The position numbers and the translations under genes were made by a program. From the NCBI GenBank assembly GCA_036365455.1, contig JAWQUS010000008.1:16971501-17035500 (forward strand): 64,000 nt of DNA, written 5' to 3'. The DNA is from Macrosoma leucophasiata. Taxonomy: Eukaryota > Arthropoda > Insecta > Lepidoptera > Hedylidae. Below, in pieces: positions 1 through 11,228 of the stretch; the stretch's first letter is position 1; the number at the start of each line of letters is the position of its first letter. The notes under the pieces are model-generated. The model was not told the DNA's origin. It saw only the letters and a program-made list of their open reading frames with translations, and made no database searches.

Positions 1-669
1 TACATGTAGGAATATGCATCACCGCCTATTCCTATAATACCTACGTCCTCAAGCGCCGACTCTGGAACTCTATTAGTTATTAGTAAAATTGTTAGAGCTG
101 TAGTTGTTAACTCTGTTAGTCTATTAGTTAATTTATCGCGTAAACATCTGAGGGGTAAACGTTTATAAAGTGACACAACACATACTTGCGTGGGTAACGA
201 GATTAATAACTCATGAAAATATATTATTCAGATGTCTAGTTCTTTTGTCCCTACTTTGTGTAGGTTTACTGTCAACATAAAACGCACCATAAAAGACGTT
301 GCTCAGAATAATGCATTCTACCGCATGTACCTGTGAGTTCCTTTTCCATTGAAAACAATATAGTAGACACGCATTACCCGGATCGCGTACCGTTCTTATC
401 TCACAGAACTTTTATAGATGCGCCATAAAATTGTCATTTACTACAAGCGACCTTACAAGGGTTGAAGATACCTTTATTTGATTAGACAGCCAGTTACGGC
501 TGTTTGCCACGGATAGATGTAATTCCCCGGTTTTATGGACGTTTACTATATCTGGTTCAACAAATCAGTTGGTTTGTCCAATTAGCATAGAGGACATTGT
601 ACATCGTCCTTAATCGTCGTCGTCGTCATCCTCCATATAATTAAGTAAATAGATTTACAGGTAGATCTA
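1..669. other. No recognised feature
   Basis: AT-rich non-coding DNA. I see no convincing ORF, RNA gene or element boundary here. Confidence 0.5.
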
Positions 670-860
670 TATAGTTTTTTTTTTAAATAATAAAAGTGGA
701 AAACATACATGCAGTTAACATTGATGTTAAGTGATGACTGCAGCCTATAGACACCCGCACAATGACCAGAGGTCAAAATACAGATGCGTTACCACTCCTG
801 AGCCCTAAGGTGTTATTCCTCTGTGCCGGAAATTACGGGGCCGTACATTACAAGTGTTCA
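670..860 (+). repeat. Interspersed repeat family D, copy 1
   Basis: Contains the family signature: a segment reading cattgatgttaagtgatgac, then 'ctgcagcctatagacaccc', then 'accactcctgag' and 'gccggaaattac'. Further copies lie at about 2449, 5855, 44085, 50810, 51520, 61310 and 62560. Family class unknown; the copies differ by many substitutions and look old. Strand is relative to the copy at 61310. Confidence 0.6.
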
Positions 861-2094
861 TTATAAGTTGGTGTATTTCGAAAGAAGATCAGAAAAGGTA
901 CCCAAAACATAGCTTATTAAAAAATGCACAATTCATGTAAATTTTATCAGAAGTCAACGCAGGAACTCATTTTAAACGGCTTCAGTAATTACCTTGATAA
1001 AAAAGAATCATTTGATTGAAATCAATGTACTAACACGCAGCGAACGAAAGGTTACGAATCATTAAATGTATCATTTGTATAACGATACATAACTGAACTG
1101 CTGTAATTTCCTGGTGGGGAAGGTAGAGGTATTTATTTAACAATTTTACCACCACCTAGTAAATTGACTTATATAAAAGCAGCAGACAATTGAATTTCAC
1201 TTTATTACACTTAAATATCAAAAATTCATGGTATCTTTAAATATATTATAATTTTAAAAAACCAATAGTATTTCGTGATTCTCTCAAATAAAATAAAGAT
1301 ATTTTGAGGTCAAAGGCTGACCTTCATGAAACAAGCGGAAATTAAGTGTTATCTCGCGATGATACTGATACCTGTAGCCTGAAGGGCGGACGTGAAGGCC
1401 GTAGCTATACAGTGAACGACAGATAAGCAATGACATAATGAACAGTGGCTCTTCAACTTATACGAATTAAGCTCAATTTGCTATTAAAACAACAAATTAG
1501 TGGTCTGTAAACCACTTATGAATTAGTTGAACGTTATGCTATGAAAGCGGCCATAAGCATACAGTCAAAAAATATTGCAGGTGAAAGACATTTTGGCATG
1601 TACCTAATACCATACTAATAGAAGTCGCAATGTGCGTTGTAATACCTAAGGTCTTTACTTTTGTCTCTACTACCAAGTATTCGTAATATTCTCATTCAGG
1701 AGCAGGTAGATTATTCACAATTTATATTTCAATCTCTTGTGATTTTATATTGGTTTAGTAGACCACTTCAGAAGATTTCCTTAAGAGACCAGTTAATCAC
1801 CATTATTATTAATTTACTATCTGATCCCCGCGGCTTTGATCGCGTATACAGAGAGTGGTGTCCAACGCCAACCGAGGAGTCAAATGTTAAAACTATACTT
1901 AACTGTAGCGCTTTCACAAACCCGGAAACATTTCTAAATATGAGAACTGTTTGTTAAAATTTTGTTTATTTCCGTAGATTTCTCATTGCAAATGTACTGC
2001 GTACGTACGGTCACCGGACAGAAGCAATACCGACTCCTCTGATAGAGTTTCGACTATGAAAAAAATTAATATCCAACAAAGTCGGCGAATCGGA
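861..2094. other. No recognised feature
   Basis: AT-rich. A 98-codon open stretch at 1661-1957 starts with TTG, matches nothing I recognise and is not called as a gene. Confidence 0.4.
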
Positions 2095-2102
2095 TACGTA
2101 TC

Positions 2103-2436
2103 CAGGGGCGGATTTGATACGTTGGCTGCCCTTGGCCTATGAAAGATTGCCCGCCCCCTCCCCCGTGCTGTAAAGCATAAAAAATTTGATGAACTATAGA
2201 AATTAAATTAATATAAAAAAACCGTAGGCAGTAAGTGATTTAATTAATTCTTATAATAATTGTAATTGCTATATGTACATGTAAATTTTTCGCGAGATGC
2301 TATATGGACACATTTTAGAGATTTCACACGAATGCGCGTAGGCAACTACTTCGAAAAAACGACCAAATTTTGCCGCCCCCTAAATTTTGCCGCCCTAGGC
2401 CCGGGCCTACTCGGCCCATAGGGTAATCCGCCTCTG
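2103..2436. mobile_element. hAT-type MITE, 334 bp
   Basis: The ends are inverted: the left end reads caggggcggatt, and the right end, reverse-complemented, reads cagaggcggatt. The element is flanked by a perfect 8-bp direct repeat, tacgtatc, at 2095-2102 and 2437-2444. Terminal CAG and an 8-bp target duplication are the signature of hAT transposons. No ORF is present, so the copy is non-autonomous and must have used a transposase encoded elsewhere. The interior is AT-rich with GC-rich shoulders near both ends. The right flank leads straight into repeat D copy 2. Confidence 0.85.
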
Positions 2437-2448
2437 TACGTATCAATT

Positions 2449-2622
2449 TGTACGGCCCTGTAATTTCCGGCACAGAGGCGTAACACCTTAGGCCTCAGGA
2501 GTGGTAACGCATCTGCATTTTAACCTTAGTCTTTGTGTGGGTGTCTATAGGCTGCAGCCATCACTTAACATCAACGTGAACTGCATTGTTTACCACTTCC
2601 ATTACATAAAAAAAAAAATTAT
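2449..2622 (-). repeat. Interspersed repeat family D, copy 2 (inverted)
   Basis: Reverse complement of the family D signature: 'gtaatttccggc', 'caggagtggtaacgc', 'gtgtctataggctgcag' and 'cacttaacatcaacg' appear in that order, ending in an A-rich run near 2610. Confidence 0.6.
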
Positions 2623-3371
2623 ATTACATTAATTTAAAACATAAAATAAACTTAAATTAATATACTTACAATTTACTTAAAGGTCAGGGTATTGTAATGT
2701 TAAAGAGAGTAGAAACTTTAGGTACCTAAATTATGAAAGCTACTACTCACTTTTTTGGATTTACTTTTACGAGTAGTTCTTTCGTCTCTGATGTTCTCAG
2801 GTTAAATACTTACAATAGAGTATAACTCTATTATATAAAAGTATAATGATGACATTATACTCATTCTATGAATATTACAATATACCTACATAGCTTCTAA
2901 TTATAGTCGGTATATAGAGTAACTACGGGTATAGCTTGACCTGTCGCTGACCTATATTCACTTGCCTAATATTATAAACATGTAAGTGACCCCTCTGGCT
3001 ATTTTTTATATTTTTATTACTAAGCCATGAAATTGATATCGAAAAAATTTTCCAAGGCAGCTTGCATCCTCAAGAAGGACGTTACTGGTGCCCTTTGGCC
3101 CAAAATTGAAGATAACGCAAACAAAGTTACGGGAAGAGTTATTTTATGAGTAGGGAGTAGCTATGTACATTTCTTTTTTATTTTTTTGGTTTTATATAAA
3201 ATATTGTAGTTCCTTGAATCGGAATAAGACATTACTGTCTGTACAGACTCTGGACATCTAAACCTATAAGATTGATCTTAACTGTAATATAAGATTGTTA
3301 CAATCAATGCGCAAATGTAACGTAACCAATGATCATATTTTTGTGATTGTAGCAATCAAATTATGTCAGAA
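2623..3371. other. No recognised feature
   Basis: AT-rich sequence with no ORF or element boundary that I can support. Confidence 0.5.
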
Positions 3372-3845
3372 CTAGCTGTACCCGCGACTTCGTTCGCGTA
3401 GAATAGTGACTATGGGCTGCATTTTTTGGATAATATATCTAACTTTTGTTTAATTTTGGATCATACGAAAACACTTATGGATAGCTAAAAAAACTGATTT
3501 AAGTTAATGCTTTATATCTGTATACGATATAAGATTAACGCCACCAAAGCCACCAATGCCACCAATGAAACCAACGTCATCAACGCTACCAACTCCACCA
3601 ACACCACCAACACTACCACCAATGACACCAACACCACCAATGCCACCAACGCCACTAACGCCACCACCACCAACGCCAGCGACGCTACCAATGTCACCAT
3701 AACTAAACATTCCCTTAACCGATTTTGACGAAACAACGACCACTTGTGAAAACCGCCTTCAAATCTGTTAAGTAGACTCGAAGTTATAACGTATCAGATA
3801 TACAGACAGACAAAAATCCCAATATTGTTTTTTTTCCTGTTACTC
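3372..3845 (-). mobile_element. Helitron-like repeat family G, copy 0
   Basis: Opens with ctagctgtacccgcgacttc at its 3' end (read on the minus strand) and contains the family G interior (ttaaccgattttgacg, then cagacagacaaaaat). CTAG next to a hairpin-forming GC-rich end is typical of the Helitron-like non-autonomous elements common in Lepidoptera. The distal end is not clear. A 9-bp-type minisatellite lies inside it. Confidence 0.5.
3538..3698. repeat. ACC-rich minisatellite inside a Helitron-like element
   Basis: About 160 bp built of variants of accaacgcc / accaatgcc in 3-bp register. Because the unit length is a multiple of three, several frames stay open: the plus frame reads Thr-Asn-Ala repeats and one minus frame reads Gly-Gly-Val repeats. 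The open frames follow from composition and are not taken as genes. Confidence 0.85.
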
Positions 3846-5420
3846 TTCTATAATCAGTATTTGAGAAAATATTTAGTTAGTTAATGTACAGATACTCGAT
3901 TTTTAATGTCTTATTATTGTAATAGATATAGATACATCGTAAAATATTTTAAGAGACAAGACATTCGGGAACAAAGTTTTAGCTCGTAATTTGAATGGGA
4001 ACTGAGCAATAAATTTATTTAACTGCCTAATGAGGCAGAGGTAATTACGCAGATCACAGTGCTAATTAATTATCATTCTGAAAAGAAGTTCTGATATAAA
4101 AAAAGACACGAACGACAAGGAAAAACGTCCTTAATAAAATTTCATAATTTAGTGCTTCTTTGAATTTGTTAATTAATTGTGAAAGAAGTTTGTAATTTAG
4201 CTTCTGGAATTTTCTACTTAAACGCAGATACTAGGTACATTATTTATTATACAAATTTCTGAAATTACTTATAACATTTGCAAAGCAAAAAGTATCTAAA
4301 CTAACAAAGAGTTTTCTAAATGCAGTGAAAGGGTCAATTCACGGTTACACTAAAAGTGTTTTTTTTTAAAGTAGTTAACTTACTTTATAATTTGCTAACG
4401 AACAAAAATAATAAACATGGCTTATACGTCATTTACGATATTTATGTCCCTGATATGATTATTTTTTTTTTTTTATTCAAGTTCCTCATCAACAACATAA
4501 TATGTATTCGGAATAAGTTCGTAGCTATCGTAGCAGCATAAAGAACAAACGGGAGGAGGCAACCAAATCTTATGGCAGGCGGCCAAATCGTATGACAATT
4601 TACCCACAGTATTGGTTATCATGGAATACAGCTCTCATTATAAGATTATCTATTTGTTACAATTATATATTTAATACATATATATTTTATACACAGATAA
4701 CAAACTAAGTTAACTTTGCGCCGTCATTGAATATTCAAAATTAGTGATACAAGCCCGCCACGCACGTATCTTTCCATTGATTTTCATATAAAATATTAAA
4801 AAGTCTGGATCAAAAGCATCCGAGTTTTACCTAATCCGCAATTGTGTTCAAATTAGATAGAAATATATGGTACTACTATATAATTTGATTAGGACAAATC
4901 GGCTGTGACAGACGAACAAACAGATGCCCGGTTTCCTATTGAGTTATGGCCAACGAATTATGCAGTGGGATCCTAACCTAACAGTACCTAATTAAAATTC
5001 AGTACTTAATAGCTCTTGTATAAGTTTATGTCATAAAACCATATTATTTAGCACAAAATACTTTGTACACAACTGCATTACGAATAAAGGAGAAGCGAGT
5101 GAAATGGGGCGGTAAGTATCTAATTATTTTCCATTCGCACAAACTGCACTGCAACGTCCTTGTTATGGGGGAATTATCATTCAAATTGATACCTACTCCT
5201 TCGTATCGTTTCAAAGCTGATTTGCATGAAATGTCCATAAACCAAATGAAAGTTCAGATTGCAATATGTACTGTTTCGCAGGTCGTACAAAGCCTTCAGA
5301 TGCTTTATGCATTTACATTCTCAATATGCAACGAAAACGGAACAAAACAATTACCCACTATGATAGTAGCACAGATAGTAGCATTATGCACTTTCTTCGA
5401 AGCGGAGGTATTTTTATAGA
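3846..5420. other. No recognised feature
   Basis: Long AT-rich stretch. Short open frames are present but none resembles a known protein or repeat. Confidence 0.45.
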
Positions 5421-5422
5421 CT

Positions 5423-5755
5423 GCCTCGTTAGCTCAGTGGTCGCAATCGCGATGGTGAAGTCTGAAGTCCTGGGTTCGTTCGTGAGGTCGGGAAAATCTG
5501 TTATTGGGTTTTTTCTGTGAGGGGAATTCGCAGTAGTAGCCCGGAGTCTGGTCGTGCCTCGGAGAGCACGTAAAGCTTCTCCGGTCGGGTCGGATTGCCT
5601 TCCGATCGGGCTATGAGAGTGAGGGAATAGAGAGTGCACCTGTGTTTGCGCATACACTTGTGCACTATAATATCTCCCGCGCAGTTGGCTGGTCTCCATT
5701 GAGCCGCCGCGACCGAAATTAGGTCTGGCGGACATTATTTATTTTTATAGTGTTT
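5423..5755 (+). mobile_element. tRNA-headed SINE (family B)
   Basis: The head carries an A-box-like stretch (gttagctcagtggtcg) and a degraded B box (ctgggttcgttcgtg) about 45 nt downstream, the spacing of an internal RNA polymerase III promoter. The body is GC-rich compared with its flanks and ends at ttatttatttttatag. tRNA-derived SINEs are copied by LINE reverse transcriptase. The B-box mismatches suggest an inactive copy. Confidence 0.6.
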
Positions 5756-5854
5756 TCGTCGTAGAGGAGGTGTTTATTATCGGTAAGAAGCTTAATTGGT
5801 AAGAGGATTCTTTTCTTCATTTAAGTATCATGATAGGACCTGGCAATTATAACC

Positions 5855-6130
5855 ATACTGGTGGTAGAGTCCCGGCGTAGAGACGCATGGGCGTAGTTAC
5901 CACCGAATTACCTAATCTATCTGACGCCAAAGTAGTGTTCAGGGCTATCGCGTCCCGGTTAGATGGTAAAGGTATGGCCGCGTAAAATCTATTACAGAGA
6001 CATGACAACTAAGGTCTCTCAGGGGCGGCAACGCATCTGTATTTTATTGACCTCTGGTTTTTTGTAGACTGCAGTCACCACTTAACATCCATGTCAAATG
6101 CATTCTTGTTTGCCACCTTCGTTAGCCATA
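5855..6130 (-). repeat. Interspersed repeat family D, copy 3 (inverted)
   Basis: Inverted copy: 'accgaattacctaatctatctg', 'ggcaacgcatctgtatttt', 'gactgcagtcaccacttaac' and 'gcattcttgtttgccacc' occur in the family order. Confidence 0.6.
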
Positions 6131-6942
6131 TAGCAGGAGGCAGCAAATGCTACGGGCCCCGCGCCATTAAAAGACCCGCGCCTGTGCCCAAAAAAACACA
6201 CAATTAAGTAAAATATGTAATACACCTTAGCTACTCTCAAAGTGAACGTTGGCCATACTGTAATTACCTTTAAAGGTATATTATTATGTTGCAAGTTGGC
6301 TATACCACAATACTTACAGGGGGAATGACAAAGCAATTATTAAAAAATCTTCACCATTATTTCAACACGTCTTTCGTTAAAATTTCATTAAAAAAAACGT
6401 TTCCCTTTCATAATGCAAGAATAAACCTTTTATTAAGATGAAGGACTAACTTTCTCGAGCCTCTTCTATTAAGCAAGTCAAAAAGTTGCATGTGGTTAAT
6501 AATATTTTTCCTCATTCTTGACAAAATATTGTTCAGTGAGAAGTACCTACAAAAAAGGCAATTTCAAAGAAGGGGCCAGAATTAGTTATTACGTCGCACA
6601 GTGACGTGGCCAGAACTGTAATGGCCCGAGGGAAGATCGGAATTTTTCCCCGCATTTCGTCTGCAACTTGTTTGTTCATTCTGGCGCCTTTCGCGGCCGA
6701 CACTTTGGTCAGCCCTTATACCGTCGACGGCGCCTTCGAGAAATACAAGTGACTTTGTATATTAGCAACTTTTAGGAAAGTATTTTGCTAGGCGTTTTAA
6801 ACTTAGTTTCTACTATACATTTTATAATATCATTTAATTTTATCATTGTATAGCGTAATCATTTACGGAAGATGGTAATTCTTAGACAAAATACATAAGA
6901 CGAAAATAACAATATAACATTTTAATGTTAATTATTAGTGTA
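6131..6942. other. No recognised feature
   Basis: AT-rich, with a GC-richer patch at about 6590-6740 that has no ORF and no recognised repeat. Confidence 0.45.
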
Positions 6943-7355
6943 GTCTCTCGTCAGCACGGGATCCAATTTGAACCCCGGACCTTTGTCAGGCTTGCGCGGG
7001 GACATGGGAGGTCCAACTCGTAGAGGCCCTTTCGAGAATTTTGATCTACTTTGTAATGGGTTATATTCGGCGGGACCTCTCTCTGGCTGCATCAATAGTT
7101 AATACAGACACAGACAGACCCCGCAGAATATAATGGGACTATTGTAATGATAAGTGATTCGCCAAACTTTGGGCTATATGGGTGAACTGGGGGGACTAGC
7201 TGGCTGGGCCTATGGAGTGAGATCCGGCACCTGCCTATATTCAACATCTCACATTATCGAATCCTACTTTAGGCAGGTGGTGACTCGCCTCTCCTTGGTG
7301 GGCCCCCCAAACAGCCAACCCGATGGTCGACGGGGGGCAACACTGTTGAGAGAGT
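6943..7355 (+). repeat. Repeat family I, copy 1
   Basis: Nearly identical to 36531-36945: both contain cgtcagcacggg or cttgtcagcacggg, then ggacctttgtcaggcttgcg, then atccggcacctgcctatatt, then caacactgttgagagag. This copy stops where the 36.5-kb copy continues for another ~370 bp, so it is truncated at that end. Class unknown; no long ORF. Confidence 0.7.
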
Positions 7356-7580
7356 TAGTGTAGTTATTATTATGGAGCTAAATCGAGCTTACATAAAGTT
7401 CCCTCCGCAACAAAAATAAGTAGTAAGTAGGTATTTACACACTAAGTTTCATAATGATATCTGTTTAGGCAAACTATAAAATATACTTACCTATTTAATA
7501 AATGAAGAGGACAGCTATTTATTATAATTATCCAAAAGAGAGCCCAAAACTAAAATTGAACACAGTAAATACATTATATT

Positions 7581-7870
7581 ACTGCCTCAGACTACTAAGT
7601 CAGTAATATAATGAATTAGTCTAGACTACTAGACTAATGGTAGCAGAGGAGTTTGATCTCAGGGTCGTGACATAAGTGCTATTGGTTTTTTTTTTTAATT
7701 TTTCAGTGGTACACAGGAGTTTGGTAATTGGCCTAAAGATGTCAATAGGCTCGCCATCAATTACACAGGATGTAACTGCTCGTGGGTGTTGCCATGTTTG
7801 CTTGAAAAACCTCCTTGCCTATTTTTTCGGGGAATACAGGAGTGAGGTTAAATTTATCCGAACCATTACC
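7581..7870 (+). mobile_element. Decayed tRNA-headed SINE (family A)
   Basis: Aligns by eye with the better copy at 8596-8900: 'taatggtagcag', 'caggagtttggtaattgg', 'gatgtcaataggctcg', 'tcgtgggtgttgccatg' and 'cggggaatacaggagtga' are in order but heavily diverged, and the promoter boxes are ruined. Confidence 0.6.
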
Positions 7871-7925
7871 GAGAATATATATAAGAAAATCGGAATTTCA
7901 TTTGAAGCTAAAGTGATTTTCTAAC

Positions 7926-8595
7926 GAAAAGATTTCATTCATTATGTGCACATGGGATCAGTGAAAAAGATGTTACTTTTAGAAGTCTAAATACAGGTTT
8001 GCCGATAAATGAACGTAGAAATAGAATCGTGAAAAGAATTTAGGAATCCCACCTAGGTGCCTGAGCTAATAGACTTGACGCGGACCGAATGGTAAATTCC
8101 TTTAAAATTCGTAGGAATGTTTGAAGGCTAGAAAGGTAATTGTAGATATTTTAGGTCCGCTGTAGGTAGTGAAATATATAAACATGTCATCAAGAGAAGG
8201 AAAACTTTTTTATTCACAATGTTGCAGAGTTTTTTATTACGTATATTACGATCCCAAAATATTGTTCACTTCTTGGTGTGTGTATAATTTTAGCACCAAT
8301 CAGGTGCAAGTATTTGCTAAATTTTCAATTATTAACATAACGTTAAACTAAAACTAGAATCTCAAACAGTCGTTTAACATTAAAACATTTTGAATAGTAA
8401 GAAATAATATGTCACATGCTCGACGTGCATTGCTCTTTGGGAAAAAAATATTTCATTTTAATATGTTATTTTTCACTTTTTTGTTACGTGAATTTGAAGT
8501 CTGTAGAAGATTTTTTGAACATTAACATTTTAATAACATTAAGGGATCAACACAATGATCATATTTATTTAGAACAATAAAATAGATTAAATAAA
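7926..8595. other. No recognised feature
   Basis: AT-rich spacer with no supported element. Confidence 0.5.
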
Positions 8596-8900
8596 CTGCC
8601 TCAGTAGCCTAGTGGTAGCAGGCCACTACTACTATGCTGGGCTCCTGGGTTCAATTCCCGGGGATATTAGAGATAACGGTGTAAAATCCTTTATCTCTAG
8701 TTCTATTGGGATTTTTCCATTTTCTGGCAATTTCACAGTACCTCGAAGTTTGGTTATGTACCCGGTGATGTCAATAGGCTCGCGACCAACTTACATGGGC
8801 CAAAACGTAACCGGCGAATCGTGGGTGTTGGCATGTATGATTGAATTCATGCCTTTACCTCTACCTAACCGTTCGGGGATTACAGGCGTGAAGTTACGTT
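8596..8900 (+). mobile_element. tRNA-headed SINE family A, copy 1
   Basis: The head begins ctgcctcagtagcctagtgg (A box) and has a B box in tgggttcaattcccgg. The ~200-bp body ends with attacaggcgtgaagttacg. Related copies are at 47795-48102 (+) and 60488-60796 (-). The 3' end resembles the 3' end of the RTE-like LINE at 45394-46205 (both pass through ggcgtgaag), which suggests that LINE family mobilised it. Confidence 0.85.
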
Positions 8901-9186
8901 AAAATAGATTTTCTATTACAGGTAATCTGTTTAGGTATCTACTAGAATATCGAGAACACGTTCACCTACGATTCAATAAACGCCACGACGAAGCGCCTGT
9001 GACATTTAAATCCGTCCGTTGTGAAATTGAAATGCTTAGGGTAGGGTAAAGCATAAAGTAAGTATTTATTATTCTTTTGTAATGTGACCTGTTCTAGTAC
9101 TTTCTACTTCGGACGTTGTTGAGTTTATGAATAATTTACAAATATTAATGTTTGTTCTGTTTTCTCATTAGGTATCAATATTTTTC

Positions 9187-10100
9187 GTCAGCCCGGGGTA
9201 TTTTTACCCCAGTCATTTTGAAAGGCCTGTCATGGGAACATGGATTTAACACATTGAGGCTCTTTCGATAATTTAGGTCAAATTTGTGATGTTGATCAAT
9301 GAATTTCCGACGAATGCAACCCGCCGGGATTCGTCGGAACTTTTCTGTGGTGTCAATCTTTGGATAATTTAATAGAGATACAGCTAAGATACAGTAAGGC
9401 GCCGCAGAATACTTGGGACAATTGCTATTATTAAATATTTATTTTCCTAAGTTATCGAAATGACAATGAAGGTCTAAATTTCTGGGCTATGTAGTGAAAT
9501 CTGGCACCTGCCTATATTTAATATTCAAATCATTGAGAATTAAGATAGGCAGAAGGCGCCTCATTTCTTGGAGGCACACCAAATAGCCAATTCGATGATC
9601 CTTGTTGACCATCGAGTTGGCTGTTAGGGGGTTAACGAATCGTGAGAGGGTATGAAGAGATGAGACACTGGTTTCGTCATCGCGTTCGTTAGATTTATTA
9701 TCCTTCCATTACCACTACTACCACTAAACTCTTACAGAAAGGAGAATGATACTGTTCCATACATTTCTGGGTCCAAGTGTTAACACTGTACAAATTATGT
9801 CATTTTTAAATAACAATAAAATAAATAATTTGGAATTTGGTCATTTTTTTAATTAAGTAAGTAGGTACCAGTAATTGAAGTATATATGATCAAGTTAAAG
9901 TTGGGTTAGATGCTATATGAAAAACGAATGTACTGTGTAATGGGTTAACCAGTAGGTACGATTATGTACACCCAAAATTACCCCTCTCCTTTTTTACATT
10001 TAATAGTCTATTTATACAGATGTCTGCAATTGCCATTCCTCTAACATCCCAGTCTGACCACGTAACTAAAGTCAGCTACGGCAATACCCCGGTAGGAATT
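9187..10100 (+). repeat. Repeat family I, diverged copy 2
   Basis: Keeps scattered landmarks of family I in order: cgtcagcccggggt near 9187, 'cgccgcagaata' near 9401, 'atctggcacctgcctatatt' near 9490, 'agccaattcgatg', and the distal motif 'ctgcaattgccattcctcta' near 10024 that matches the 37.1-kb part of copy 3. Much older than copies 1 and 3. Confidence 0.55.
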
Positions 10101-10711
10101 TAAAATAGAGTTTTTTAAAACGTTTATTACAACTAGATATCGACCGCGGGAAATCGCTCATTCATTTGAAATTCTTGGCATGACTCCTATCGAAATAAGA
10201 TAATTAAAAGCTGTGACTGGAGTGAACTTGGCCGTAAAATGTTTTCCGAATTAAGATCAAAAACAATACAAAATAAAAATTTTATATTGACCTATTCTTT
10301 CCAATAGCTCAGTGATTGCTCAGTGATCGAATTTTCAAGTTCAGTCCATATTTATGTACGAAATTATCAATTTTTCACTGCAATATTCTACAAATATAAT
10401 TTATGGTCCTTTCTAATATTTAAACTGAAGATGTCGTAAGTATCTGTAACAATCGGTAATCTCCAGTACGACCTTCTAAAAAAGGTCAGCTATAAAATAA
10501 GTAGTGTATTTGCGTCATTTTTAGTATTGTTCTGCATCTATTGCAATTGCATTCATATTCTCTTAGTTTGGCATTTAATGCGTTTTCAGCTATGCTCGTT
10601 ATAACTGGATTGGAAGTCATAACTTTTTAATGCTGCAAGCATTTAATGGGAGATGGATGTCATAAATGGGCTATATCAAAATGTATCTTAATTTTTTCAA
10701 AAATGAAAGTA
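10101..10711. other. No recognised feature
   Basis: Non-coding flank of the LINE that follows; nothing recognised. Confidence 0.5.
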
Positions 10712-11228
10712 TTTCAATTTCAATTTCAATTTCAATTTATTTTTGCTTGTTACATGGTACATTTATGGTCTTACAATTAAATTTTATGAGCTAAATACAT
10801 GTAACACCCCGTAGGGGCATCGCAAAAAATATTATATTACAGCGTTTAATATATGTGTACTTGCTTATAGTTAAAATTTAATTACATAATATGGGTTTCT
10901 TATCTCATTATTATTTTATTTTATACAACTTAATAATTATTTTAAATTAAAATAAAGATTTTTATTTTTTAATTTCATTTTCATTAAAATTATCATTATT
11001 ATAAAATATTTATAATTATTAATTAATATAATTACACTACTTAATTAATTTATGCATTATATTTATTAAATCTACATCACATAAGTAAAACAGAAAATAT
11101 AGCTATAATAAAATTTGGTCAGTACTTATAAACATAATTTTTATTATTATTTACTTAATATTGCGTGGTTATATGATTTCATACACTCGGCATTATACAA
11201 CTAGTAGACTAGTGGATACAGATTTTGG

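Noticed and set aside
1661..1957. 98-codon open frame
   Set aside because: Starts with TTG, has no recognisable motif, signal or splice context, and length alone is weak evidence.
3504..3743. Gly/Val-rich and Thr/Asn-rich open frames on both strands
   Set aside because: Explained fully by the 3-bp-register minisatellite.
8596..8670. Possible functional tRNA gene
   Set aside because: It is the head of a ~300-bp repeated element with the same body in several places, so it is a SINE.
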